A stretch of DNA of 35,735 nt from an uncultured Erysipelotrichaceae bacterium (GTDB lineage Bacteria; Bacillota_I; Bacilli_A; RF39; UBA660): contig CADANC010000012.1 of NCBI GenBank assembly GCA_902789225.1, forward strand, positions 1-35,735, read 5' to 3'. A model generated the notes under the pieces. The model saw only the letters and a program-made list of their open reading frames with translations, did not search any database and was not told the DNA's origin. How positions within the stretch are numbered: the stretch's first letter is position 1; each line of letters begins with the position of its first letter. Both the position numbers and the translations under genes were made by a program. Positions 7,760 to 17,600 of the stretch are shown one piece after another.

Positions 7760-8761
7760 ATGTTAACTACAAGGCAAGAAGAAATATTAAAATTAATTGT
7801 AGATAGATATATTAAAGATCCAATACCTGTAGGTTCTAAATTACTATCTAAAGAATTAAAGTGTTCTAGTGCCACTATTAGAAATGATATGGCAACTCTA
7901 GAAGATAAAGGTTTATTAGAAAAGACACATACTTCAAGTGGTAGAGTACCAAGTGAAGCAGGTTATAGATACTATGTAGATAATTTAATGCAACCTAAAG
8001 AAATGAATGCAGAAGATATGAACAAATTACAAATAGTATTTAGAAATAAACAACTTGCACTAACGGACGTAATTTCTAAATCACTTCAAGTAATATCAGA
8101 TATGACTAATTATACAACTATAGCATTAGGTACATCTGCAAAAGATAACTTACTAAAACAAATTGAAGTAGTACCTATGAGTGAATCTTCAATGATTGTA
8201 ATTATTATTACTGATAAAGGTCATGTAGAACATAAAAATATTAATCTTGAAGGAGTAGATTCTAAAGATATTAAAGAAACAGTTAATTTAATTAATAATT
8301 TAATTGTAAATACTCCTATTAGCGAAGTTAATAAGAAATTAGAGTTTGAAATAAAACCTATCATAGGAAAATATGTAGTTCAACATAAGAAATTATATGA
8401 AGCTTTCTATAATGTCTTTAATGATTTTACAACTAATGAGGTAAGAGATGATATAAATATCGTTGGTAGAAACAAAATATTAGAACAACCTGAATTTACA
8501 ACAGATATTGATCGTATTAAAGATGTTTATAATAAATTAGAAAGTCCTGAATTCTTGCATAAAATAGAAGAAGATAGTGATAATAATATTAAAGTATATA
8601 TTGGAGATGAATCCGGTATAGAAAAAGATGTTAGTGTTATTAAAACTAAATTTAAAAGAGGCAACGAAGAAGGAACAATTGCTATAGTAGGACCTAAAAG
8701 AATGGACTACGATAGAGTATTAACAATGTTAGAATACATGAAAGAAAATATTGAAAGGTAG
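7760..8761 (+). CDS. hrcA: Heat-inducible transcription repressor HrcA
   Basis: HrcA represses the class I heat-shock genes by binding CIRCE, with folding helped by chaperonin in known systems. The 333 residues begin with the conserved LTTRQEEILKLIVDRYI and the winged helix (VGSKLLSKE, SSATIRNDMATLEDKGLLEKTH, then TSSGRVPSEAGYRYYVD), followed by the dimerisation and inserted domains. The C-terminus GTIAIVGPKRMDYDRVLTML is typical. It is the first gene of the cluster, with two CIRCE sites around its own promoter, so autorepression is expected. The ATG is fixed by AGGAGG six bases upstream. Confidence 0.96.
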   Translation: MLTTRQEEILKLIVDRYIKDPIPVGSKLLSKELKCSSATIRNDMATLEDKGLLEKTHTSSGRVPSEAGYRYYVDNLMQPKEMNAEDMNKLQIVFRNKQLALTDVISKSLQVISDMTNYTTIALGTSAKDNLLKQIEVVPMSESSMIVIIITDKGHVEHKNINLEGVDSKDIKETVNLINNLIVNTPISEVNKKLEFEIKPIIGKYVVQHKKLYEAFYNVFNDFTTNEVRDDINIVGRNKILEQPEFTTDIDRIKDVYNKLESPEFLHKIEEDSDNNIKVYIGDESGIEKDVSVIKTKFKRGNEEGTIAIVGPKRMDYDRVLTMLEYMKENIER

Positions 8762-8768
8762 GTGTGGT

Positions 8769-11232
<2,464 letters not shown>

Positions 11233-11234
11233 TA

Positions 11235-11264
11235 AATAAAGTTCTAGGAAACTAGAACTTTATT
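11235..11264 (+). other. 13-bp hairpin with GAAA tetraloop between dnaK and pepF
   Basis: The arms at 11235-11247 and 11252-11264 are perfectly complementary (13 bp) around a GNRA-type GAAA loop, starting two bases after the dnaK stop. There is no T-run after the stem, so it may be a leaky attenuator or an RNA-stabilising or processing hairpin rather than a full terminator. Confidence 0.75.
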
Positions 11265-11281
11265 CAAGTAAAGGAGTATCA

Positions 11282-13078
11282 ATGAAGACATATAATAGTA
11301 GAAAAGAAGTACCAGAAAAATATAAATGGAATTTAGATGATTTTTATAAAAATGACAAAGATTTTGATAAAGACTACAACGAAGTAGTAAAATCAATTCC
11401 TAAATTAAAGGAATTCAAAGGTCATTTAAAAGATGCAAATAAACTATATGAATTTTTAGAACTAGATGTAAAAATAAGTTTAATATATGAAAATCTAAAC
11501 GTTTATGCATATGTAGTAAATGATCAAGAATTAGGTGTAGAAGAAAGTATAAAAAGATTGAATAAAATAGAGAAAGTTGAACCTTTATATATTCAAAACA
11601 CTAGTTTCTTTGAACCAGAATTATTAAGTTTATCTAATGAAGAATTTAAAGATTTATTTAAAAAGAATAGTGAATTAAATAAATATAAAAAATATTTAGA
11701 AAACGTTTATAGAAATAAAGAACATTACTTAGATGAAGATAAGAAAAATATTGTTACATCTTTAGTAAACGCTATGGATAAGTTTGAATTAACTTCTTCT
11801 AACTTAATAAATAATGAAATAGATTATCATACTATAAATGTAGATGGGGAAGAAGTTCAACTAGCATTAACTAACTTGAGAAGATTCATGCGTAATAAAG
11901 ATGAAAAGATTAGAAAGCAAGCTTATTTACAATTCTATAAAGAAATAGATAAACATTCTACAACATTCGCAACATTACTAGATTCATATGTAGGAATGAA
12001 TAATGAATTAGCAAAAATACATAACTTTAAATCTTCATGGGAAGAAAAATTATTCTATCAGAAACTATCTAATAAGGTATATGACACTTTAATCAAAACT
12101 ACAGAAAATAATTTAGCACCTTTACATAGATATTATGAATTAACAGCTAAATTACAAAATAAAGATAAATTAAGAAGTTATGATTTATCTCTATTAGATA
12201 TTTCTAGTAAAGATATAAAATATAGTATTGAAGATGCTATTGAGTTAGTCAAAAAAGCAACAGAACCTTTAGGTGAAGAATATTCTAAAAAAATAAATAA
12301 GATTTTTGATAACCATTATATTGATTATTGCCAATATAAAGGAAAACAAAGTGGTGGATATTCAATATCAACTTATACAAGAGATTCTAGAATATTAATG
12401 AGCTTTAACGATAGTCTTGCATCTGTATCAACAATTGCACATGAAGGTGGACACAATGTTAATCATCAATATATGTTAGAAAATAATTTACCTCATTATA
12501 GAAGAAATTCATCAGTTGTAGCTGAAGTAACATCTCTAATGAATGAATGCTTATTGTCTAATTATTTAGCTGAACATGGAAAAAATAAAGATGAAAAACT
12601 AATGGGATTAGCAAATATAATTGAAGTATTTATTTCAAATTTCTATGGAGCAGTTCGTGAAGGTAAAATTGAAAAAGAAATGTATGAATTAGTTGAAAAT
12701 AATGGTACTTTAACAAAAGAATATTTAAATGACTTAGTATATAAATCAAAAGAACTATATGGTGGTAAACATAGAGAATTAGATGAGTACACTAAAAATT
12801 CTTGGGCAGTAAGATCACACTATTATATGAATTTTTACTTATTTAGTTATTCAATTAGTATTGCAGTAGCAACCTCAATAGCTAATAAGATAATAAACGG
12901 AGATAAAGAAACATTGAATAAATATATTGAATTCTTAAAAGCAGGAAGTGATAAAGATATTACTGAAACATTTGCTATTTTAGGAATCAATTTAGAAGAT
13001 AAAAAAGTATATGAAGATGCAGTAAAATTCTTCAACTCATTACTAGATAAGTATGAAAAGATATACAATGAAGAATAG
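11282..13078 (+). CDS. pepF: Oligoendopeptidase F (M3 family)
   Basis: This cytoplasmic zinc metallopeptidase cleaves oligopeptides of roughly 7-17 residues. The 598 residues match PepF in length. The zinc site is HEGGH at 387-391, with the third ligand Glu415 (VVAEVTSLMNE) 28 residues after the first His, as in M3 peptidases. The N-terminus RKEVPEKYKWNLDDFYKND and the C-terminal half (KNSWAVRSHYYMNFYLFSYS) are family-typical. It lies between dnaK and dnaJ, nine bases before dnaJ, so it can be carried on the heat-shock transcript. That placement suggests a role in degrading peptides released during stress, which is inference. AAAGGAG precedes the start. Confidence 0.93.
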   Translation: MKTYNSRKEVPEKYKWNLDDFYKNDKDFDKDYNEVVKSIPKLKEFKGHLKDANKLYEFLELDVKISLIYENLNVYAYVVNDQELGVEESIKRLNKIEKVEPLYIQNTSFFEPELLSLSNEEFKDLFKKNSELNKYKKYLENVYRNKEHYLDEDKKNIVTSLVNAMDKFELTSSNLINNEIDYHTINVDGEEVQLALTNLRRFMRNKDEKIRKQAYLQFYKEIDKHSTTFATLLDSYVGMNNELAKIHNFKSSWEEKLFYQKLSNKVYDTLIKTTENNLAPLHRYYELTAKLQNKDKLRSYDLSLLDISSKDIKYSIEDAIELVKKATEPLGEEYSKKINKIFDNHYIDYCQYKGKQSGGYSISTYTRDSRILMSFNDSLASVSTIAHEGGHNVNHQYMLENNLPHYRRNSSVVAEVTSLMNECLLSNYLAEHGKNKDEKLMGLANIIEVFISNFYGAVREGKIEKEMYELVENNGTLTKEYLNDLVYKSKELYGGKHRELDEYTKNSWAVRSHYYMNFYLFSYSISIAVATSIANKIINGDKETLNKYIEFLKAGSDKDITETFAILGINLEDKKVYEDAVKFFNSLLDKYEKIYNEE

Positions 13079-13087
13079 GAGGTAGCT

Positions 13088-14236
13088 ATGAATAATAAAG
13101 ATTATTATAAAATATTAGGAGTAGATAAAAATGCTTCTCAAGATGAAATTAAATCAGCATTTAGAAAATTAGCAAAGAAATATCACCCTGATTTAAATAA
13201 AGATAATCCTGAAGCAGCTAATAAATTTAAAGAAGTAGGTGAAGCATATTCTGTTTTATCTGATGAAAGCAAAAGAAGATTATATGATCAATACGGAAGT
13301 GCTGCTGTAGATGGCTCATCTCCAAATCCAGGAGCAGGAGCAGGTGGCTTCGGAGGCTTCGGTGGATTTAATCCATCAGACTTTGGATTTGACGATATAT
13401 TCTCATCATTCTTCGGAGGAAATAGTGGCTTTGGAGGATTTGGTGGAAATACTCGTACAAGAGCACGTCGTGGTAGTGACCTTCTAATGCAAATAAGATT
13501 AAAATTTGATGAAGCTATCTACGGAACTAATAAAAAGATAAATTTAGATGTTGTAGAAGATTGTGATAATTGTGATGGAAAAGGTGGTTTTCATGAAAAG
13601 ACATGTTCTACCTGTAATGGTAGAGGAGTAGTTCAACAAAGAACTAACTCAATATTAGGACAAATTGTAACAAATACTACATGTCCTGATTGCCAAGGTA
13701 GAGGAAAAACATTCAAAGAAACATGTTCTGAATGTAGAGGTACAGGTAAAATTAGAAAAAATAAAAATATCACAGTAAATATTCCAGAAGGAATAAATAC
13801 AGGTGATAGATTACGTGTATCTGGAAAAGGTAACCAAGGAGAAAATGGAGGAGAAAATGGAGACCTATATCTAGAATTTATTGTTGGATCTCACGAATAT
13901 TTTGAACGTGAAGGAGACGATATCTATCTAGAAGTACCATTAACTCTAACAGAAGCAATTCTAGGATGCAAAAAAGAAATACCTACATTATATGGAAATG
14001 TAAAACTATCTGTCGCAGCAGGAACTAATTCAGGAGATAAACAAAGAATTAAAGGCAAAGGAGTAAATAATAAATATCATAGAAATAAAGGAGATATGTA
14101 TGTTGTATATAAAATGTACACCCCTAAACGCCTTACAAGAGAACAAAAATCTTTAATTGATAAATTAGGAAAAACCGATTTATCAACAAGAGAAATAGAA
14201 GAATTTAATGACTTTGTAGAAACTAATGAAAGTTAG
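13088..14236 (+). CDS. dnaJ: Chaperone protein DnaJ (Hsp40)
   Basis: DnaJ delivers substrates to DnaK and stimulates its ATPase. The J domain (residues 1-70) has [11 protein letters not shown] with the essential HPD. It is followed by a Gly/Phe-rich linker and four CxxCxGxG zinc motifs: [24 protein letters not shown] and CSECRGTG. The C-terminal substrate domains follow ([19 protein letters not shown]). The 382-residue length is normal. The strong AGGAGG site at 13077-13082 overlaps the pepF stop. The terminator at its end closes the heat-shock cluster. Confidence 0.97.
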   Translation: MNNKDYYKILGVDKNASQDEIKSAFRKLAKKYHPDLNKDNPEAANKFKEVGEAYSVLSDESKRRLYDQYGSAAVDGSSPNPGAGAGGFGGFGGFNPSDFGFDDIFSSFFGGNSGFGGFGGNTRTRARRGSDLLMQIRLKFDEAIYGTNKKINLDVVEDCDNCDGKGGFHEKTCSTCNGRGVVQQRTNSILGQIVTNTTCPDCQGRGKTFKETCSECRGTGKIRKNKNITVNIPEGINTGDRLRVSGKGNQGENGGENGDLYLEFIVGSHEYFEREGDDIYLEVPLTLTEAILGCKKEIPTLYGNVKLSVAAGTNSGDKQRIKGKGVNNKYHRNKGDMYVVYKMYTPKRLTREQKSLIDKLGKTDLSTREIEEFNDFVETNES

Positions 14237-14247
14237 TTTCTTTTTTT
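14219..14247 (+). terminator. Terminator of the heat-shock cluster
   Basis: The stem GAAACTAA (14219-14226) / TTAGTTTC (14233-14240) has a 6-nt loop and seven T. The dnaJ stop codon is in the right arm. Confidence 0.85.
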
Positions 14248-14285
14248 ATTCTTTTATGATTAAATTAAATTTAGGAGGTAAAGGT

Positions 14286-15302
14286 ATGATTGATATAAAT
14301 TATTTAAATCTAAAACAAATAGAGAAAAATGAAAAACCATATACACTAAAACAATTAAGTTTTGATAAGCCAATGAATGATGGAGAGTACTTAATTGATA
14401 AAGAAGGAAATAGAATAGGTACTAAAGGTGATTTTAATACTAAAATGCTTATTTATGAATTACTTGAAAATGGTTGTTGGGATGAAAATCCTAGACCAAA
14501 GTATGAATCAGATGGAACACCTGCATATACATTAAGTGAAAACAATATTGTAAGTTGGACTTATGATATTTCAAAAGGAGAATGTCCATTAATCACACTA
14601 AGACCAATCGCAATTCAAAAAGCAATTGGAGAAATTTTATGGATTTATCAAGATGAAACTTGTAGCTTAGATGTACTTAAAGATAAATATGGTGTTACAT
14701 GGTGGGATGAATGGGATCTAAAAGATGAAGATGGAAAAGAATTAAGAGATATAGGATCTACTTATGGAAAAATAATAGCTGATTATGATCAAGTAAGAAA
14801 ATTAATTGCAGGAATAAAAAAAGATCCAGATGGAAGAAGACATATTATCAATATGTGGCAATTTGAAGAATTTGAAAAACCTCATGGTCTAAAACCTTGT
14901 GCTTATGAATCTCATTACAATATAAGACATGGTAGAGATGGAGTAGATTATCTAGATATGAAACTAATTCAAAGATCTTCAGACTTCATGGTAGCTGGAT
15001 GTATTAATCAAATGCAATATCTTGCATTAATGATGATGGTTGCTAAAGCAACAGGCTATACTCCAGGTAAATTTACATGGTCAGTTACAAACGTTCAAAT
15101 CTATGATAGACATATACCTCAAGCAGTAGAATTATTAAATAGAGAACCAATCTTAGAAAATGGAGAACAACCATACTTAGAATTCAATACTGATGAGACT
15201 GATTTCTTTAAATTTAAACATACTGACTTTAAGATTAAGAGATATGCTAGACAACTAATAAAAGAGAAAAACCCACAACAAACATTTGATAAAGGAGTAT
15301 AG
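14286..15302 (+). CDS. thyA: Thymidylate synthase ThyA
   Basis: ThyA methylates dUMP to dTMP using methylene-tetrahydrofolate, producing dihydrofolate. The 338-residue protein shows the phosphate-binding RRHIINMW (184-191), the catalytic Cys205 in LKPCAYESHYNIR, and QRSSDFMVAGCINQ (229-242) in place of the usual QRSxDxxLGxPFN. It is therefore a longer, divergent ThyA subclass that keeps Asp233 and Asn241. The frame extends upstream to an ATG at 14226, but that lies within the dnaJ terminator. The ATG at 14286 has AGGAGG (14273-14278) seven bases away and is the supported start. DHFR follows immediately, recycling the dihydrofolate product. Confidence 0.93.
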   Translation: MIDINYLNLKQIEKNEKPYTLKQLSFDKPMNDGEYLIDKEGNRIGTKGDFNTKMLIYELLENGCWDENPRPKYESDGTPAYTLSENNIVSWTYDISKGECPLITLRPIAIQKAIGEILWIYQDETCSLDVLKDKYGVTWWDEWDLKDEDGKELRDIGSTYGKIIADYDQVRKLIAGIKKDPDGRRHIINMWQFEEFEKPHGLKPCAYESHYNIRHGRDGVDYLDMKLIQRSSDFMVAGCINQMQYLALMMMVAKATGYTPGKFTWSVTNVQIYDRHIPQAVELLNREPILENGEQPYLEFNTDETDFFKFKHTDFKIKRYARQLIKEKNPQQTFDKGV

Positions 15303-15303
15303 T

Positions 15304-15783
15304 ATGGCAAATTTAACTATAATAGCTTGTATTGGAAAAGACAGAGGTATAGGAAAAGATAATGAGTTAATTTATCATTTTAAAGAGGATATGAAGTTCT
15401 TTAAAGAACATACTATGGGTAAGAAAATGATAATGGGAAGAAAAACTCTAGAGTCTCTTCCAAAATTATTACCAGGAAGAACACACTTAGTCTTAACTCA
15501 TTCTAAAATAGATAATCCTGAAATAACTACATTCTCATCAATTGAAGAGTTCTTAGATTATGCAAATAAAGATGATGAAGAAATAATGGTTATAGGTGGA
15601 GCAAGAATCTATTCTGAACTATATCCTTATTCAAATAAGATGTTATTAACTGAAGTAGATGATACTAAAGAAGCAGATGCTTTCTTTCCAGAATATTCTA
15701 AAGATGAGTGGGATAGTGAAGTATTATCAGAACACACTGAATCAGGAATAAAGTATAAACATCTACAATATAAAAGAAAGTAA
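15304..15783 (+). CDS. folA: Dihydrofolate reductase
   Basis: DHFR reduces dihydrofolate to tetrahydrofolate with NADPH. The 159 residues begin LTIIACIGKDRGIGKDNELI. The catalytic acid is probably Asp29 in YHFKEDMKFFK. Further landmarks are MGRKTLESL, then LPGRTHLVLT, and the NADPH-site MVIGGARIYSEL (about 95-106). Tyr replaces the usual Trp in the LPWH-type motif. The ATG at 15304 lies one base after the thyA stop, with AAAGGAG at 15291-15297 inside thyA; an upstream in-frame TTG at 15286 would overlap that site and is rejected. thyA-folA is a classic functional pair. Confidence 0.95.
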   Translation: MANLTIIACIGKDRGIGKDNELIYHFKEDMKFFKEHTMGKKMIMGRKTLESLPKLLPGRTHLVLTHSKIDNPEITTFSSIEEFLDYANKDDEEIMVIGGARIYSELYPYSNKMLLTEVDDTKEADAFFPEYSKDEWDSEVLSEHTESGIKYKHLQYKRK

Positions 15784-15800
15784 TTAATACTTTCTTTTTT
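15775..15800. terminator. Bidirectional terminator between folA and rnhC
   Basis: The stem AGAAAGTA (15775-15782) / TACTTTCT (15788-15795) has a 5-nt loop. T-runs follow on the plus strand, and A-runs before the stem give a T-run on the minus strand. It therefore serves both convergent genes. Confidence 0.8.
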
Positions 15801-16708
15801 TAATAAATCATAGTATGAAGAATTCTATCAGTATTTTTAAAATTCTTTTTAGCTACTTTATTAAGAATTTCTTCTCCATATTTTTCAACTAATTCTTCAC
15901 CAATCTTATCTACATCAACTCCAGCACCTTTAGGCAAAGGTACATGTACTTCATCACTTAATTTATCAAATTCTTTTAGAAAAAGATATCTAGAAATAAT
16001 AGCTCCACAAGCAACAGCCATATTCTTATCTTCAGCCTTAGTAATAAATGTAATTCCTCTTTGTATTTTATCTATTCCTTTTAAATAATTATAATAACTT
16101 TCTTCATAAGCAAATTGGTCAACTATTATATAGTCATATTCTTTTATTTCATTAGCTAATTGATATAAAACATTATTATGCATAATAGATTTGATTTTAT
16201 TTAAATTAAAATTAGCTCCATATTTTTCATTATATTCTTCATTCTTTAGAATAATACTTTTATATTTAATTCTTTTAGCAATCTTTGGAGCAATATCTCT
16301 AATCTTATCATCGCTTATCTTTTTAGAATCCATTACTCCTAATCCTTCTAAGAATTCTATATCATCTTTAGTAACATATGTAGCAGTTACAACTATAGGT
16401 CCAAAATAATCACCTGTTCCAACTTCATCACTACCAATACTATTAGAATGATAATACTTATCATATTTCTTTCTAGTATCTTCTTTAGCTTGTTTTTTTT
16501 CTTCTATTTCAATTCCCCAGTGACTAGCATCTATATCAGCACTTTTACCTTGAAACATAACTTTACCAGACTCATACATTGTAATAACAGTATCTTCTTC
16601 TTGTGCTTGAAATACTACATAAGGAATCTTTTTATCTCTCATTTTATCTTTATAATATTCAATCATTTCTTTTTTAGTATCATCATCAACTTTAATAACA
16701 ACATTCAT
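15800..16708 (-). CDS. rnhC: Ribonuclease HIII
   Basis: RNase HIII cleaves the RNA strand of RNA-DNA hybrids. The 302-residue protein has the N-terminal TBP-like substrate-binding domain (residues 1-~85, with VITMYESGKVMFQGKSAD) and the type 2 RNase H core. The active-site motif is IGSDEVGTGDYFGP (91-104), with Asp94 and Glu95, and a further Asp in YDYIIVDQFA. The DEVGTGD form rather than DEAGRG is the hallmark separating HIII from HII. It is transcribed away from cvpA, which is also its neighbour in Bacillus-type genomes. The start is preceded by GAGGTG on its strand. Confidence 0.95.
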   Translation of the reverse strand: MNVVIKVDDDTKKEMIEYYKDKMRDKKIPYVVFQAQEEDTVITMYESGKVMFQGKSADIDASHWGIEIEEKKQAKEDTRKKYDKYYHSNSIGSDEVGTGDYFGPIVVTATYVTKDDIEFLEGLGVMDSKKISDDKIRDIAPKIAKRIKYKSIILKNEEYNEKYGANFNLNKIKSIMHNNVLYQLANEIKEYDYIIVDQFAYEESYYNYLKGIDKIQRGITFITKAEDKNMAVACGAIISRYLFLKEFDKLSDEVHVPLPKGAGVDVDKIGEELVEKYGEEILNKVAKKNFKNTDRILHTMIY

Positions 16709-16725
16709 GTTAACACCTCAATTAA

Positions 16726-16734
16726 ATTATAGCA
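16726..16734 (-). promoter_or_regulatory. Extended -10 promoter of rnhC
   Basis: Read on the minus strand this is TG-C-TATAAT, a perfect extended -10, 18 bases upstream of the rnhC start codon. Confidence 0.65.
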
Positions 16735-16752
16735 TATTTCTGTTATATAGTT

Positions 16753-16758
16753 TATAAT
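16753..16758 (+). promoter_or_regulatory. -10 element of cvpA
   Basis: TATAAT lies 22 bases upstream of the cvpA ATG, in the 72-base divergent interval shared with rnhC. No good -35 is visible. AGGAG follows at 16768-16772. Confidence 0.45.
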
Positions 16759-16780
16759 ATAAATAATAGGAGAATAATTT

Positions 16781-17482
16781 ATGATATTAGATATTGGAAT
16801 AGTATTAATATTTATAATGTTTATACTTATAGGATTAAAAAATGGAGTAATAAAACAATTAGTATCTTTGGTAGGATTAATAGTAATGTTTGTTGTTTCA
16901 TATAATTTTAAAGGAATATTAGGAGATTTCTTTTGTAAGATTTTTCCATTTGATGTATTACCTGGAGAAATAGGAAAACTAACTTCTCTAAATATAATAA
17001 TATATGAAATGTTATCTTTTATAATGATTCTATTTGTATTATTCTTATTATTTGAAGTAGTAATGGGAATATCAAAAGTATTATCAAAATTAGTAGATGC
17101 GACATTGATTCTTATAATTCCTTCTAGAATACTAGGAGCAGTAGTTGGCTTTATAGAAGGATATATTGTATTATTTATAATATTATTATTCTTAATAATT
17201 CCTACTTCTTCTCTAAATGGGTTCAAAGATTCATCTTTAGCACCTAAGATTGTATATCATTCACCTATATTAACTGAAGCTACAAAATCTTTAACAAAAC
17301 CTACTGAAGAAGTAATGACTTTAATTACAAAGATTAATAAAAAAGAGATTTCTATAGAAGAAGCAAATAAAGAATTATTAGAATTAGAATTAAAATATGA
17401 TATTGTATCAAAAGATACAGTAGAAGAAATAAAAGATAAATTAAAAATAGATAATATAGAAGAAATTACTAGTAATCATTAA
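16781..17482 (+). CDS. cvpA: CvpA family membrane protein
   Basis: The 233-residue protein has four predicted hydrophobic segments in its first ~150 residues. They begin LDIGIVLIFIMFILIGLKNG, the typical CvpA start with the small helix-breaking GxxxG-like K-N-G turn, and the later RILGAVVGFIEGYIVLFI segment is also characteristic. A charged cytoplasmic tail of about 80 residues (KKEISIEEANKELLELELKYD) follows. CvpA proteins are inner-membrane proteins first linked to colicin V production; their role in Firmicutes is not settled. Divergence from rnhC matches Bacillus synteny, but zapA, polX and mutS2 are not next to it here. Confidence 0.85.
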   Translation: MILDIGIVLIFIMFILIGLKNGVIKQLVSLVGLIVMFVVSYNFKGILGDFFCKIFPFDVLPGEIGKLTSLNIIIYEMLSFIMILFVLFLLFEVVMGISKVLSKLVDATLILIIPSRILGAVVGFIEGYIVLFIILLFLIIPTSSLNGFKDSSLAPKIVYHSPILTEATKSLTKPTEEVMTLITKINKKEISIEEANKELLELELKYDIVSKDTVEEIKDKLKIDNIEEITSNH

Positions 17483-17507
17483 AAAGTAGACTTCGGTCTA
17501 CTTTTTT
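17481..17507 (+). terminator. Terminator after cvpA with TTCG tetraloop
   Basis: The 11-bp stem AAAAAGTAGAC (17481-17491) / GTCTACTTTTT (17496-17506) is capped by the stable TTCG tetraloop. Confidence 0.9.
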
Positions 17508-17559
17508 ATATTCAAATATGTAAATTTTTGTTAAAAATCTTAAAAATAATAGAAAAATA

Positions 17560-17568
17560 TGTTATAGT
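17560..17568 (+). promoter_or_regulatory. Extended -10 promoter of ppdK
   Basis: TG-T-TATAGT lies 32 bases upstream of the start codon, with no clear -35. The ribosome site AAGGAGGT is at 17585-17592. Confidence 0.55.
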
Positions 17569-17600
17569 AATGACGTATTGTGACAAGGAGGTAGCGAATA

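Noticed and set aside
14226-14285. Upstream start for thyA
   Set aside because: It lies inside the dnaJ terminator hairpin, and the ATG at 14286 has a strong AGGAGG at correct spacing.
16705-17226. 173-codon open frame on the minus strand opposite cvpA
   Set aside because: It is an Asn/Ile-rich shadow of the A/T-rich cvpA gene, with no ribosome site and no recognisable domain.
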